Part shown: in pieces, positions 1 through 8,541 of the stretch | Position numbering within the stretch: position 1 is the stretch's first letter | Layout: every line of letters starts with the position of its first letter | Assembly (NCBI GenBank): GCA_031404815.1 | Contig: JANNIH010000043.1 | Coordinates: 1-64,000 of the forward strand | Direction: 5' to 3' | DNA length: 64,000 bases | Source of the DNA: DASYKS01 sp031404815 | Lineage (GTDB): Bacteria; Acidobacteriota; Thermoanaerobaculia; Multivoradales; UBA5704 | Position numbers and translations under genes: made by a program | The notes under the pieces: model-generated | What the model saw: only the letters and a program-made list of their open reading frames with translations | What the model was told of the DNA's origin: nothing | Databases searched by the model: none

Positions 1-549
1 GGTCCCGGTCCGGTGACCGTGTTCTTCGACAACTTCGAGACCAGCCTGGGCTGGACGACCAACCCCAACTCCACGGATACGGCGACGACCGGCGCGTGGG
101 AGCGGGGTGATCCCGAAGCGACCGACTCCAGCGGCCCCAAGCAGCTCGGCACCACGGTGTCCGGCGTCAACGACCTGGTCTCGGCACGGCTGGCCGGAGC
201 CTCCGCGGGTATCAACGACATCGACGGCGGCACGACCAGCATCCAGTCGCCGGCCATCACCCTGCCCGCGACCGGCACGTTGACGCTCACCTTCAGCTAC
301 TACCTGGCGCACGGCACCAACTCTTCGACCGCCGACTTCCTGCGGATCTTCGTGGTGGGCGGCACGACCACGCAGGTCTTCCAGGAGCTGGCAGGCACCG
401 AGGACGACGACGGCGTCTGGGCCAGCGGCTCGGCCAACATCAGCGCCTTCGCCGGCCAGACGGTGCGCATCCGCATCGAAGCGGCCGACGCATCGACGGC
501 CAGCCTCGTCGAGGCCGGGGTGGACGACGTGAGAATCACCCAGCAGTAG
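1..549 (+). CDS. C-terminal part of a secreted protein ending in a beta-sandwich domain (5' end outside the window)
   Basis: The frame is open from base 1 (reads G-P-G-P-V-T-V-F-F) to the TAG at 547-549, so this is the 3' end of a longer gene. The visible part is a single Gly/Thr/Ser/Ala-rich domain with strands such as FSYY and VRIRIE, typical of jelly-roll modules at the C-terminus of secreted enzymes. It aligns along its whole length with the last domain of the S8 peptidase encoded on the opposite strand at 674-3643, roughly three quarters identical by eye. The short G-P linker also resembles the junction after the PKD domain in that protein, so the missing part may be another PKD-bearing secreted enzyme (inference). 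No sorting signal follows the domain. Confidence 0.75.
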   Translation, partial: GPGPVTVFFDNFETSLGWTTNPNSTDTATTGAWERGDPEATDSSGPKQLGTTVSGVNDLVSARLAGASAGINDIDGGTTSIQSPAITLPATGTLTLTFSYYLAHGTNSSTADFLRIFVVGGTTTQVFQELAGTEDDDGVWASGSANISAFAGQTVRIRIEAADASTASLVEAGVDDVRITQQ

Positions 550-598
550 CGTCCCCGGAAGTCTGAACACACCTCTGAACACACCCCTGAACACAACC

Positions 599-629
599 AA
601 GGGGGAGAGACCGCGGGTCTCTCCCCCTT
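599..629. terminator. Bidirectional terminator between convergent genes
   Basis: A perfect 14-bp stem with a 3-base loop (AAGGGGGAGAGACC / GCG / GGTCTCTCCCCCTT) lies in the 124-base gap between the two convergent genes. On the + strand it runs into TTCTTCTTT, and the leading AA pairs extend it for the other strand, so it probably serves both genes. Confidence 0.8.
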
Positions 630-673
630 CTTCTTTCCGGCGCCCGGTCTCACTCCCGGGTTGCGAAGGCCGG

Positions 674-3643
674 CTACGGCTGCTGGACGATCTTGACGTC
701 GTCCACGCCGGCTTCGACCAGGCTCGCGGTCGAAGCGTCGGCGGTTTCGATCCGGATGCGCACGGTCTGGCCGGCGAACGATGTGATGTTCGCGGAGCCC
801 GCCGCCCAGACCCCGTTGTCGTTGGCCGCCGTGCCGAGCTCTTGGAGCGCGGTGACGGTCGTGGCACCGACTACGAGGACGCGGAAGAAGTCGGCGCTCG
901 ACGAGTTGCTCCCGTGTGCGAAGTAGTAGGAGAAGGTTAGAGTCAAGGTGCCGGTGGCGGGCAGCGTGATCGTCGGCGACTGGATCGTGGTGGTGCCGCC
1001 GTCGAGATCGTTGGTCCCCGCCGAGGCGCCGGCCAATCGCGCGGTGACCAGATCGTTGAGCCCCGAGACGGTCGCACCGAGCTGTTTGGCGCCGCTTGAG
1101 GTCGTCGCCTCCGGATCGCCCCGTTCCCAGGCGCCACTGGTCGCCGTGTCCGTCGCGTTCGGGTTGATCGTCCAACCCTTGTTGGTCTCGAAGTCATCGA
1201 AGAAAACCGTGACCGGTCCGGTGCTCGCGACGATCGATACCGTGTCGGTGGCCGAGGCTGCGCCGTCGCTCACCTGGAGTTGGAAGACGTAGGTGCCGGC
1301 GGTCGCCGCGACGAAGCTCGCCGAGGCGGAGGTGGGATTGGTGATCGTCGCCGCCGGGCCGGAAATCTGGCTCCAGGCGTAGGTAAGTGCGCTCGGTCCG
1401 GCGTCCGGATCGGAGGAACCGGTGCCGTTCAAGGTCACGGTGGCGTTGACACCGACGTTTTGATCCGGACCGGCGTTGGCGATCGGAGGCTGGTTGCCGC
1501 CCGCCCCTTCGGTGGCGTTGCCGGTCACGACCAGCGCGAACGGCTGCGTCCCCTGGGGGACGTTGAAAGCCTTGACGGTGACCGTGTAGGTGCCTGCCGC
1601 AGGGCTTGCGATCAGCACCTGCTCCAGAGTGTTCTTTCGGTCTACGGCTCCGCCCGTGGTCGAGACACCGCTCGCGAAGACGTTGCCGAGGAACGTGCCG
1701 GAGGGGCCTACCACGCTCAGGTCGAGGTCGTTGACCAGGTGGATCGAGGCCGCGGGAGTGGACGGGAAGTCGGTCCAGGCGAGCGTCGCCTTGAGCGACT
1801 GGCCGGCGACGACGGTGAAAGTGAAGGTCTTGGTCGCGGTTGAGCCGGTCGCGAAGCCGGCGTCGTCCTTGACCCACAGTTTGCGCGCGTCGCCGGGGAA
1901 GAACAGCGCGTCGTCGAGCAGCACGCGGCCCCAGCCCTGACAGTTGCCGGGCATTGCCAACGGGACGGTCATGTTGATCGCCGAGTTGATCATCGTCGCC
2001 CGGATCAGGGCGGCCGAAGGGGTGAAGGCGTTCGTCCCGTTGGCCGCCCCGGTGGGGTAGAAGCCGTCGGTGTAGTACTGCCGGGTGAGCGCGGCGAATC
2101 CGGCCGCTCCCGGCGTCGCCATGCTGGTGCCGGAGGAGCTCTGGGTGTTGCAGTTGTTGGTCGCCGTGTTGTTATCGGCGTTTGCCGAGATGATGCTCTG
2201 GCCCGGCACCGTGATGTCGGGCTTCAAGCGGCCGTCGGACGTTGGTCCGCAGCTTGAGAACGAGGCCATCGAGTTGGCGGACGTGCCGCGCTGGGTGGCG
2301 CCGACCGACAGACCGTTCTTTGCGGTCGACGGGCTGCCGACCGTCGCGGTGCCCGGGCCGCCGTTGCCGGCCGCGAACAGGATCAGGAAGTCCTTGTGGT
2401 TCCACATGAACTCGTCGACGTCCTGGCTGCCCGCCGAGTAGTTGTTCTGCACCGCGGCGTTCTCGTTGTCGCCCCAGGAGTTCGAGTGGAAGCGCGCGCC
2501 CTGGTCGTAGGTCTGCTGGAAGATCGGGTTCAAGTCGACCACCGGGCAGCCGATGCCGGGCAGGTCGCCGCAGTTGTCGACCAGATAGCCGGCGTCTTGG
2601 ATCACCAGCTTGGCGCCCGGCGCCATGCCGTCCGCTGTGTTGTGGATCAGCAGGTTCGCGAAGTTGTCGCCCGCCGCGGTGCCCGCGACGTGGCTGCCGT
2701 GATCCTGGGTGTCCCACTCGTTACTCGCGATACCGCCGTTGCACTCGTTCTGCCAGAGAAAATCGACCGCGATCACCTTGCGCTGCGCGGTATCGACCAC
2801 CGTGCCGCCGTTGCAGGCGTTGGTCGGCGGCAAGCCGCGCGCCGGATCGCGGAAGAAGCACATGTCGGCGTCAAGTCCGGTGTCCAGGACGGCGATCACC
2901 TGCCCCTCGCCGAAGATGTTGCGCGAGAAGACCGGCGTCGTCTGGCCGGCCGCGAGCCCCGATTGGCCGACCCAGATGGTGGTGTCGTTCAAGAGCGCGC
3001 GGCGCGGCTCAAGGTCGATCCAGAACACCTCGGTCAGGCTCGCGAGTTCCTCGCGGTACCGCACCATCTCGGCGTCGGTGAGCAGCAAGCGGATGCGCGA
3101 GAAGTACGGGTTCGCGCGCGCGCCGGCGATCTCGGCCACGCCGAGGTCGCGGATGCGCTGGATCACCTCGCTCAGATCGGCGTCGGGATAGACCTGGACG
3201 AACAGCGAGCGGACGCGCGGCGAGCGCTCCTCGACCTCGGGAACCCTCACCGCCGCCGCGTCGCGCGAGATCTTGTACAAGGGTTGGTAGGGGCCGATCC
3301 AGCTCGCCCCAACCTCGCTCGGCAGGGTTCGCATCGCCTTGCCGGGGGGAAGGCGGACGACGAACGCGTTGTCCGGCAGGTAGGCGAAGACCGCCGAGGT
3401 CGCCTCGTCGAGCTTCTTTCGTTGCTCGGCGGTCACCGAGCCCGGGAACTGGACCAGCGCGATCTCGCCGTCGATCCCGTCGCCCGGTTTCACGCTCAGC
3501 GCGTCGGGCACGGCCGGGGGTCGGGACGTGTCGAGCAAAACCGAGTTGAGACGGATCGTGGTCGAAACGGGGGCCGCTGCGGCGGCGGGAATGGCGGGAA
3601 TGCAGCCAAAAGCCAGAACGACGGCCAACCAACGCGTGGTCAT
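674..3643 (-). CDS. Secreted S8 (subtilisin-like) serine peptidase with PKD and C-terminal beta-sandwich domains
   Basis: 989 residues. A signal peptide (about residues 1-24, Ala-rich end) is followed by a long propeptide-like region and a subtilisin catalytic domain. The triad is visible: Asp254 in VLDTG, His315 in DHGSHVAGT, Ser507 in SSSGTSMATP, with a likely oxyanion Asn388 in HSNSWG. A beta-sandwich segment follows (about 575-700, with an LAWTDFPS strand), resembling the one after the catalytic domain in KP-43-type subtilases. A PKD domain (NQPPIANAGPDQ to about 805) and a terminal jelly-roll domain complete it. The last domain is paralogous to that of the convergent gene at 1-549. The start ATG has a GGGAG ribosome site about 9 bases upstream. 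It probably degrades extracellular protein; the last two domains likely bind polymers or the surface (inference). Confidence 0.92.
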   Translation of the reverse strand: MTTRWLAVVLAFGCIPAIPAAAAAPVSTTIRLNSVLLDTSRPPAVPDALSVKPGDGIDGEIALVQFPGSVTAEQRKKLDEATSAVFAYLPDNAFVVRLPPGKAMRTLPSEVGASWIGPYQPLYKISRDAAAVRVPEVEERSPRVRSLFVQVYPDADLSEVIQRIRDLGVAEIAGARANPYFSRIRLLLTDAEMVRYREELASLTEVFWIDLEPRRALLNDTTIWVGQSGLAAGQTTPVFSRNIFGEGQVIAVLDTGLDADMCFFRDPARGLPPTNACNGGTVVDTAQRKVIAVDFLWQNECNGGIASNEWDTQDHGSHVAGTAAGDNFANLLIHNTADGMAPGAKLVIQDAGYLVDNCGDLPGIGCPVVDLNPIFQQTYDQGARFHSNSWGDNENAAVQNNYSAGSQDVDEFMWNHKDFLILFAAGNGGPGTATVGSPSTAKNGLSVGATQRGTSANSMASFSSCGPTSDGRLKPDITVPGQSIISANADNNTATNNCNTQSSSGTSMATPGAAGFAALTRQYYTDGFYPTGAANGTNAFTPSAALIRATMINSAINMTVPLAMPGNCQGWGRVLLDDALFFPGDARKLWVKDDAGFATGSTATKTFTFTVVAGQSLKATLAWTDFPSTPAASIHLVNDLDLSVVGPSGTFLGNVFASGVSTTGGAVDRKNTLEQVLIASPAAGTYTVTVKAFNVPQGTQPFALVVTGNATEGAGGNQPPIANAGPDQNVGVNATVTLNGTGSSDPDAGPSALTYAWSQISGPAATITNPTSASASFVAATAGTYVFQLQVSDGAASATDTVSIVASTGPVTVFFDDFETNKGWTINPNATDTATSGAWERGDPEATTSSGAKQLGATVSGLNDLVTARLAGASAGTNDLDGGTTTIQSPTITLPATGTLTLTFSYYFAHGSNSSSADFFRVLVVGATTVTALQELGTAANDNGVWAAGSANITSFAGQTVRIRIETADASTASLVEAGVDDVKIVQQP

Positions 3644-3728
3644 GCGGTTACTCTCCCTCGATAGATGCTGGTGAAAAGCCGATGAAGGGTAACACGAACC
3701 TGGGAGCGCCCCGTCGCTCGCGAAAAGA

Positions 3729-3742
3729 CCGCTTTTAAGCGG
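3729..3742 (-). terminator. Rho-independent terminator overlapping the yhbY stop codon
   Basis: CCGCTTTTAAGCGG is a perfect palindrome. Read on the minus strand it is a 6-bp stem containing the TAA stop of yhbY, followed by TCTTTTC. Confidence 0.6.
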
Positions 3743-4037
3743 GCAGCTCGATCGTCCGCTTCTCCGGGTCGGGCTGTTCGCGATAGAGAATGAAGATGTG
3801 GCCGATCCGGCCGACCACCTGGGCGTTCAGCTCCGCTTCGAGGTGGGACGCCAGCTCCCCCTTCTCCTCGCGCGGAATCGGCGCTTGGACTTTGATCAGC
3901 TCGTGGACATCGAGCGCGGCATCGATCTCGGAAAGCACGCTCTCGGTCGCGCCATGCTTGCCGAGACGCACGATCGGCTCCAGCGGATGGGCCAGGCCGC
4001 GGAGCCACTTGCGCTGGGAGCTTTTGAGCTGGGGCAT
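3735..4037 (-). CDS. yhbY: YhbY-family (CRM domain) RNA-binding protein
   Basis: 100 residues, the usual length for bacterial YhbY. The single CRM domain shows the family pattern: LKSSQRKWLRGLAHPLEP near the N-terminus, the GKHG loop (residues 26-29, cf. GxxG of KH-like folds), HELIKV, and GRIGHIFILYRE near the end. YhbY proteins bind 23S rRNA or pre-50S particles and help large-subunit assembly. I chose the ATG at 4037 over an upstream in-frame extension because the domain begins there and GAGGAA lies about 7 bases before it; the extension would read through the REP-like palindrome. It is a lone gene with its own terminator. Confidence 0.93.
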   Translation of the reverse strand: MPQLKSSQRKWLRGLAHPLEPIVRLGKHGATESVLSEIDAALDVHELIKVQAPIPREEKGELASHLEAELNAQVVGRIGHIFILYREQPDPEKRTIELPA

Positions 4038-4125
4038 GGTCGTTCCTCGGGCGCTCACCGCGCCGGGGTCAAGATTGGGCGCAGAGGTTAGCATGCCGGT
4101 GTTAAGATGCGCGGGCGGGGGTGTT

Positions 4126-4181
4126 CCTGGGTACGCGGGCCTCCGGCCCGCATTTGCGGGCGAGACGCCCGCGCACCCAGG
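4126..4181. repeat. REP-like intergenic palindrome
   Basis: A long imperfect palindrome bounded by CCTGGGT and ACCCAGG, with internal dyads GCGGGCCTCCGGCCCGC and GCGGGCGAGACGCCCGC. It is followed at 4185-4201 by a further hairpin, AAGCGGCAAAGCCGCTT. Palindromes of this style are commonly dispersed in intergenic DNA; only one copy is in this window. Confidence 0.6.
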
Positions 4182-4213
4182 TTGAAGCGGCAAAGCCGCT
4201 TCCGAGCCCCAGC

Positions 4214-4549
4214 ACAGTGGTGATCTGGGCCAAAACAGTGGTGTTCTAGGCCAAAACAGTAGTGATCTGAGCCAGCACAGTGGTGTTCTAGGCCAGAACA
4301 GTAGTGATCTGAGCCAGCACAGTGGTGTTCTCGGCCAGCACAGTGGTGTTCTCGGCCAGCACAGTGGTGTTCTCGGCCAGAACAGTAGTGATCTGGGCCA
4401 GAACAGTGGTGTTCTGAGCCAAAACAGTGGTGATCTGGGCCGGAACAGTAGTGTTCTAGGCTAGAACAGTAGTGATCTGAGCCAAAACAGTGGTGTTCTG
4501 GACCAAAACAGTGGTGTGCTCGGCCACAACAGTAGTGATCTGGGCCAGG
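4214..4549 (+). repeat. Array of sixteen 21-bp tandem repeats
   Basis: Sixteen head-to-tail units with an exact 21-base period and no spacers. The consensus is close to ACAGTGGTGTTCTGGGCCAG A/C. Two unit types recur: GTGGTGTTCT and GTAGTGATCT, with the two differences usually changing together. Because 21 is a multiple of three, heptapeptide repeats are open on both strands (Ser-Gly-Val-Leu-Gly-Gln-Asn/His on +, a His/Cys-rich heptad on -), but the + frame contains a TAG in a late unit and no ribosome site or credible start was found. It ends 115 bases before the HD-ATPase gene. It is best read as a non-coding minisatellite. Confidence 0.9.
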
Positions 4550-4603
4550 TGAGGAGGCCCGGCCAAGGGGTGGGTGAGGCCAAGCTCGTGGCGGCCTGCC
4601 GGC

Positions 4604-4632
4604 TTCGGCTACAGCCAACGCCGCCATACAAT
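4604..4632 (+). promoter_or_regulatory. Putative promoter of the HD/Hsp90-like ATPase gene
   Basis: TTCGGC and TACAAT are separated by 17 bases. The -10 match is good and the -35 is weak. Transcription from about 4640 would give a leader of about 25 bases containing the AGGAGG of the downstream gene. Confidence 0.4.
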
Positions 4633-4664
4633 CCTAGGGCACTCAATTCTTTCAGGAGGCGCCC

Positions 4665-7664
4665 TTGGCCGAATTTGCGGACCTGATCTCCAAGCTGCCC
4701 CTTTACCTGGAGCTGGACCATGCCGCCGGCCGGGATTCGATCGGGGCCACCGATGTTGCCCGACTCAAAGGGCTGGTGAACGAAGTCGCCGACATCGCCG
4801 GGCCGGCCATGGCTCAGATCCCGGTGACCTTCCGGCAATACACCGTCCACGACATCCGCCACTGCGCGAACGTGATCGCCCGGATGGGGGACATCCTTCC
4901 GGTCGAGACCCGCGAGAAGCTGAACGCCCTGGAGATCACCTTTCTCCTCCTCTCGGCGCTCCTCCACGACATCGGCATGGTCGTGAGCGATCAGGAGAAG
5001 AACGAAACCCTGACCTCCGAGGACTTCCGGCGCTTCCGCGCGGAGGGCCACGCCGACCGGAACAAGGCGATCGAGAAGGCCCGTGCCGCCAATAACGAAC
5101 CTCGCGCTCGGGCGATCGAGGACGCCCTGCTCGCCGAGTATTACCGCCGTCTCCATCCTGAACGAGTCCGGCAGTTCATGGCCACGAATCTGGCCGGCCG
5201 GTTGAAATACAGGGAAACCGACTTCGCGGATCACCTCGCCCAGCTCTGCGAGAGTCACGCGTGGGGTGTCGAGGAAAGCAACGACGCCAGCCATCCCGAG
5301 AAGGCTGTAGTCCAGCTCGACGACAACGTCCGCTTCTATAACGTGCGGGTGAACCTTCAGTATCTCGCCTGCATCCTACGACTTGCGGACATCCTCGATT
5401 TCGACCGTTCAAGGACCCCCCTGGCGGTTTTCCAGCACCTCGACTTCTCTGAGCCCAAGTCCTGGGAGGAATGGAACAAGCATCTTCAGGTACAGGGCTA
5501 CGAGATCACGCCGACGCAGGTGGCCTTCGACATTCCCTGCACGCGGCCGGTCTTCTATGTCGGCGTTCACGAATTCCTCGGCTGGATCGACGACGAGCTT
5601 CGGCAGTGCCGCTATCTCATCGAGAACAGGCCGCAGGCGACCGCCGACCGCTACAAGCTCCTCCTGCCGCAAGTGGTCGACCGCCATAAGGTCCGGATGG
5701 CGGACCCGAGCTATGTGGCGGGAGCGTTCCGGTTCCAGCTCGAGTACGAGAACATCCTCGCGCTCCTGATGGACAAGAGCCTGTATCCCGACCCGAGCCT
5801 ATTTCTCCGCGAGCTGCTCCAGAACGCTCTGGACGCCTGCCGGCGAAAAGAAGCGGACATGGGTCTGAAGGGTATTGCCTATACGCCGAGGATCATCGTT
5901 TGGGACCGGACTGATGATCCGACCGATCCGCGGGTGGTCTTTCAGGACAATGGCGTCGGCATGTCACAGCGCATTGTCGAACAGTATTTCCTGCGGGTCG
6001 GCCGGAGCTACTATCGTTCACCGGAGTTCGACGCCGAGCGCCAGCGGCTGCGGGAGAAGGGCAAGGAACTCGATGCCTGTTCACAATTCGGAATCGGCAT
6101 CCTGTCCTGCTTCCTGGTCGGGGACCGTTTTGAGGTAGAGACGCATCAAGAAGGATACGATCCGCTCCATCTTCAGATAGAAGGACCATCGAAATACTTC
6201 GTGGTGAGACGACTCATGCGACCCGCCCCCGGGTTTCTCTACCAGAAGCCTGGTTCGGATGAGGATGACGGGCCACCGAAAAGGACGGGCACGCGAGTTA
6301 CCGTTCACTTGCGGGGCCGAACGAAGATAGATGCCTGGCAGGTATTAAATACGTTTGCAGTCAATGTGGACTATCCTATTCGGGTCTATAGCCATGGCCG
6401 CAAGGCTTTTCAAACTATAAAGGCGCTCCGTTGGAAGAAAGCGGCTCACGTCCGGGAATGCAACTTTTATATTGATAGGGATCGTTATGGTAAAGAAGTG
6501 CCAGCGCTCGATATCGCTCTGATTGCATCGGTGATCCCTTTTGCCAACTGGGATTTTTCTAAGCATATCCATGGCTCTTCTTGGTTTTGGCTACTGCGAA
6601 CTCCTGATGGTTCAGGTGCTCCGATCTCGGGATTTCTTAAAGTTGGAAAGCAAATCGACTTGATCGGTTCTGCAAGTATTGTGAGTAAGCTCGATTCACT
6701 CAATGGCCGCGAAGATAGCGGGAAAGAGGCATTTACTTATGATGAGTGGTTAGATAAGCTGGATGGCGGCGATATTGATTTTGAGGATGACGAAGAGAGC
6801 TATCTGCTTGGGGTATTTGAAGGTCTTTCTAGTGTAGAGCGAGAGAAGCTATACGAGATTGTTAGCAGGCGTAGCCAGGCGATTAAAAGAAATCATTTGC
6901 GCTCTTGGACCGAAAGAGAAGCAGATGTCAAGGCGTTACTCGGGGGCACTCTAGATTGGGCCGATCAGCCTTTGACGTTGAAGAGTGTTTCTTCATTTCC
7001 GGACTCTAACTCTTGGATTGAAGAGTCAGTCGTCCCCAGGGATCTTCTCCCAAGGTCTTTGAATGTTGAAGATTTGCTTGCTGTTCAGTCGATATTGATT
7101 CCGGCTGGAATTGTAGAGTGGTCGCCTCTTAGGGCAGAGTCGGAGCGGTTAAGTCTTCTGCCGTTTTTTGGAGGGGTGCGAGTAGACCTCAGAGGGCCGA
7201 AGCACCCACGGCCGGCGGCACATCGGCTCTTTGTTACTCTTGAAGAGGCAATGAATTTCCGATGCCAATATCTGAGTGCGGCGCTACTACACGGAGCAGA
7301 CTTAGTGGCGCACTCTAGTAGAGGGGATTCATGGAGGAATTGGTTTTGTGAGCTGATAGACGCTTTTGCTGGTCCAGGGCTTCCTCCAGATATTCTTGCC
7401 AATATCTGTGTCCGAATTGAGGAATCTTGTGGACTCGCAGTAAAACTTGGGGATATGACCCGGTATCTCTCTCGCTCTGAAATCCGGAAATTGGTTCCTG
7501 GAACGATTCATTTCGGCTCTGCTCCACAAGATCAGCCGTACCTTGTCGCGGATCAGGTGAATAGGCTTCTCTGTAGAGTTGGCAGAAATGAATTTGTCTG
7601 GCAGGGTGAAGTAGATTTGGAGAATCTCTTAATCGTCAAGGGGGAGAAAGTGCGTTGGTGGTAG
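4665..7664 (+). CDS. Large HD-domain plus Hsp90-like (GHKL) ATPase protein, probable defence or stress factor
   Basis: 999 residues with no signal peptide. The N-terminal HD phosphohydrolase-like domain has His62 and His66 (VHDIRH), His101-Asp102 (LLHDIGM), SHAW at about 197 and a late Asp242 (LADILDFDR), a near-complete metal-binding set. A Hsp90/MutL-type ATPase follows: ELLQNALDA (383-391, with the Asn387 that coordinates Mg), DNGVGM (428-433) and a FGIGILSC lid glycine motif (about 475). The C-terminal 400 residues are unrecognised. The TTG start is supported by AGGAGG 6 bases upstream. The 5' half has host-like GC (38/60 in 4681-4740) but the 3' half is much poorer (26/60 in both 6361-6420 and 6721-6780), so the gene appears mosaic. 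Proteins pairing HD and Hsp90-like ATPase modules are poorly characterised; a defence role is inference from the neighbourhood. Confidence 0.85.
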   Translation: MAEFADLISKLPLYLELDHAAGRDSIGATDVARLKGLVNEVADIAGPAMAQIPVTFRQYTVHDIRHCANVIARMGDILPVETREKLNALEITFLLLSALLHDIGMVVSDQEKNETLTSEDFRRFRAEGHADRNKAIEKARAANNEPRARAIEDALLAEYYRRLHPERVRQFMATNLAGRLKYRETDFADHLAQLCESHAWGVEESNDASHPEKAVVQLDDNVRFYNVRVNLQYLACILRLADILDFDRSRTPLAVFQHLDFSEPKSWEEWNKHLQVQGYEITPTQVAFDIPCTRPVFYVGVHEFLGWIDDELRQCRYLIENRPQATADRYKLLLPQVVDRHKVRMADPSYVAGAFRFQLEYENILALLMDKSLYPDPSLFLRELLQNALDACRRKEADMGLKGIAYTPRIIVWDRTDDPTDPRVVFQDNGVGMSQRIVEQYFLRVGRSYYRSPEFDAERQRLREKGKELDACSQFGIGILSCFLVGDRFEVETHQEGYDPLHLQIEGPSKYFVVRRLMRPAPGFLYQKPGSDEDDGPPKRTGTRVTVHLRGRTKIDAWQVLNTFAVNVDYPIRVYSHGRKAFQTIKALRWKKAAHVRECNFYIDRDRYGKEVPALDIALIASVIPFANWDFSKHIHGSSWFWLLRTPDGSGAPISGFLKVGKQIDLIGSASIVSKLDSLNGREDSGKEAFTYDEWLDKLDGGDIDFEDDEESYLLGVFEGLSSVEREKLYEIVSRRSQAIKRNHLRSWTEREADVKALLGGTLDWADQPLTLKSVSSFPDSNSWIEESVVPRDLLPRSLNVEDLLAVQSILIPAGIVEWSPLRAESERLSLLPFFGGVRVDLRGPKHPRPAAHRLFVTLEEAMNFRCQYLSAALLHGADLVAHSSRGDSWRNWFCELIDAFAGPGLPPDILANICVRIEESCGLAVKLGDMTRYLSRSEIRKLVPGTIHFGSAPQDQPYLVADQVNRLLCRVGRNEFVWQGEVDLENLLIVKGEKVRWW

Positions 7665-7784
7665 GGCTGAGAGGCTTGGATGTACGCCGATGCTGGTTTT
7701 GGCGGCAGATCCGCCTTACCTTCTTTCGGCGATCGATGCATCACGCAGTTGAGGCTGTCTGGCACAGTGCTTTGCGATTTCGGT

Positions 7785-8060
7785 CTACGAATTGAGCCGC
7801 GGTAAAACCAGCAGGTCGATCAGCACTTCCGCCTCCCGTTCCACCACCGCCATCGCCCGGTGCTCCGGGCGGACGAACCCTTCGGCGACAAGGTGGTCGA
7901 GGAACACCAAGAGGGGATCGAAGAAGCCTTCGAAGTTGAGCAGGCCGATCGGCTTCCCGTGAAAGCCGAGCTGCGCCCAAGTCCAGATCTCGAACCATTC
8001 GTCGAGGGTTCCGAGGCCGCCGGGCAGGGCGGCGAAGCCGTTGGACAGGCCGCCCGACCT
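7785..8060 (-). pseudogene. 3' fragment of a LOG-family gene (copy 1)
   Basis: The translation from L-S-N-G-F-A-A-L-P-G-G-L-G-T onward matches the C-terminal half of the intact LOG gene at 9515-10084 almost residue for residue, including the PGGLGT-x3-E motif. The N-terminal half with the nucleotide-binding glycine motif is missing. At about 8055-8060 the similarity stops and the sequence joins an unrelated gene start in another frame. It is therefore a duplicated tail, not a working enzyme. Confidence 0.85.
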
Positions 8061-8295
8061 AGGGACAGCGGATTCCGGGCGCATCCTCGAGAAAGAATGA
8101 GCAGAAGAAATGTGGCTGGTAGAACTTGCTGTAGCAACTCAGCTCGTACAGGCCGAGGTTGCGGATGGAGCGGATCGCCGCGGCCTGTTGGTCGCGGTGA
8201 AGATCAGGACTTTCGGTCCAGAGATCGAGGTTGTAGTTCCAGATCGAGTACGTCAGATCGGGACGATTCCACTTCCGGAACGAACCGTCCTTCAT
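8059..8295 (-). pseudogene. Truncated gene start, weak resemblance to the N-terminus of a matrixin-type metalloprotease
   Basis: 78 codons from an ATG with a strong GGAGG 6 bases upstream. The start K-W-N-R-P-D-L-T-Y-S-I-W-N-Y-N-L-D-L resembles the beginning of matrixin catalytic domains (W..x-L-T-Y-x-I-x-N-Y-x-x-D-L). The HExxH zinc site expected later is absent because the sequence ends at the junction with LOG tail copy 1, where a stop falls almost at once. The good start and abrupt end suggest the 5' part of a real gene cut off by recombination. The matrixin assignment is tentative; it could be an unrelated short protein. Confidence 0.4.
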
Positions 8296-8401
8296 CGCGC
8301 GCCTCCTTGGGCTCGTCGCTTGATGCCCATGATAGCGGCGATCGACACGTGTCATGTCAGTAGATTGAAGTCATCGGAAGCCGTCGCTCCGGCGGATGGC
8401 C

Positions 8402-8492
8402 CCCTCAGCCGACCGATCAGCGCCTCCCCTTCCCGTTCGACCCACCGCCATCGCCCGGTGCTCCCGGCGGACGAACGCTTCGAGCCGCCAGC
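8402..8492 (-). pseudogene. Short degenerate 3' fragment of a LOG-family gene (copy 2)
   Basis: About 90 bases that align with the last part of the intact LOG gene, with small insertions that break the frame. A 23-base core (8442-8464), beginning CCACCGCCATCG and ending GGTGCTCC, is identical in copy 1 (7844-7866), here, and in the intact gene (9580-9602). Confidence 0.7.
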
Positions 8493-8541
8493 GGCGCGGG
8501 ATGGCCGTCGACCCAAAATGCCGGTGTGAGGAGAGGGGCCT

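Noticed and set aside
2396..3664. 422-codon plus-strand frame opposite the S8 peptidase
   Set aside because: Shadow of the peptidase gene in high-GC DNA; Arg/Ala/Val/Asp-rich composition without domains.
4214..4549. CRISPR array
   Set aside because: The units are contiguous without spacers and no cas genes are in the window.
4088..4627. Minus-strand frame of 179 codons encoding His/Cys-rich heptads across the 21-bp repeats
   Set aside because: It is open only because the repeat length is a multiple of three; it spans REP-like palindromes, has no ribosome site, and would be antisense to the promoter of the next gene.
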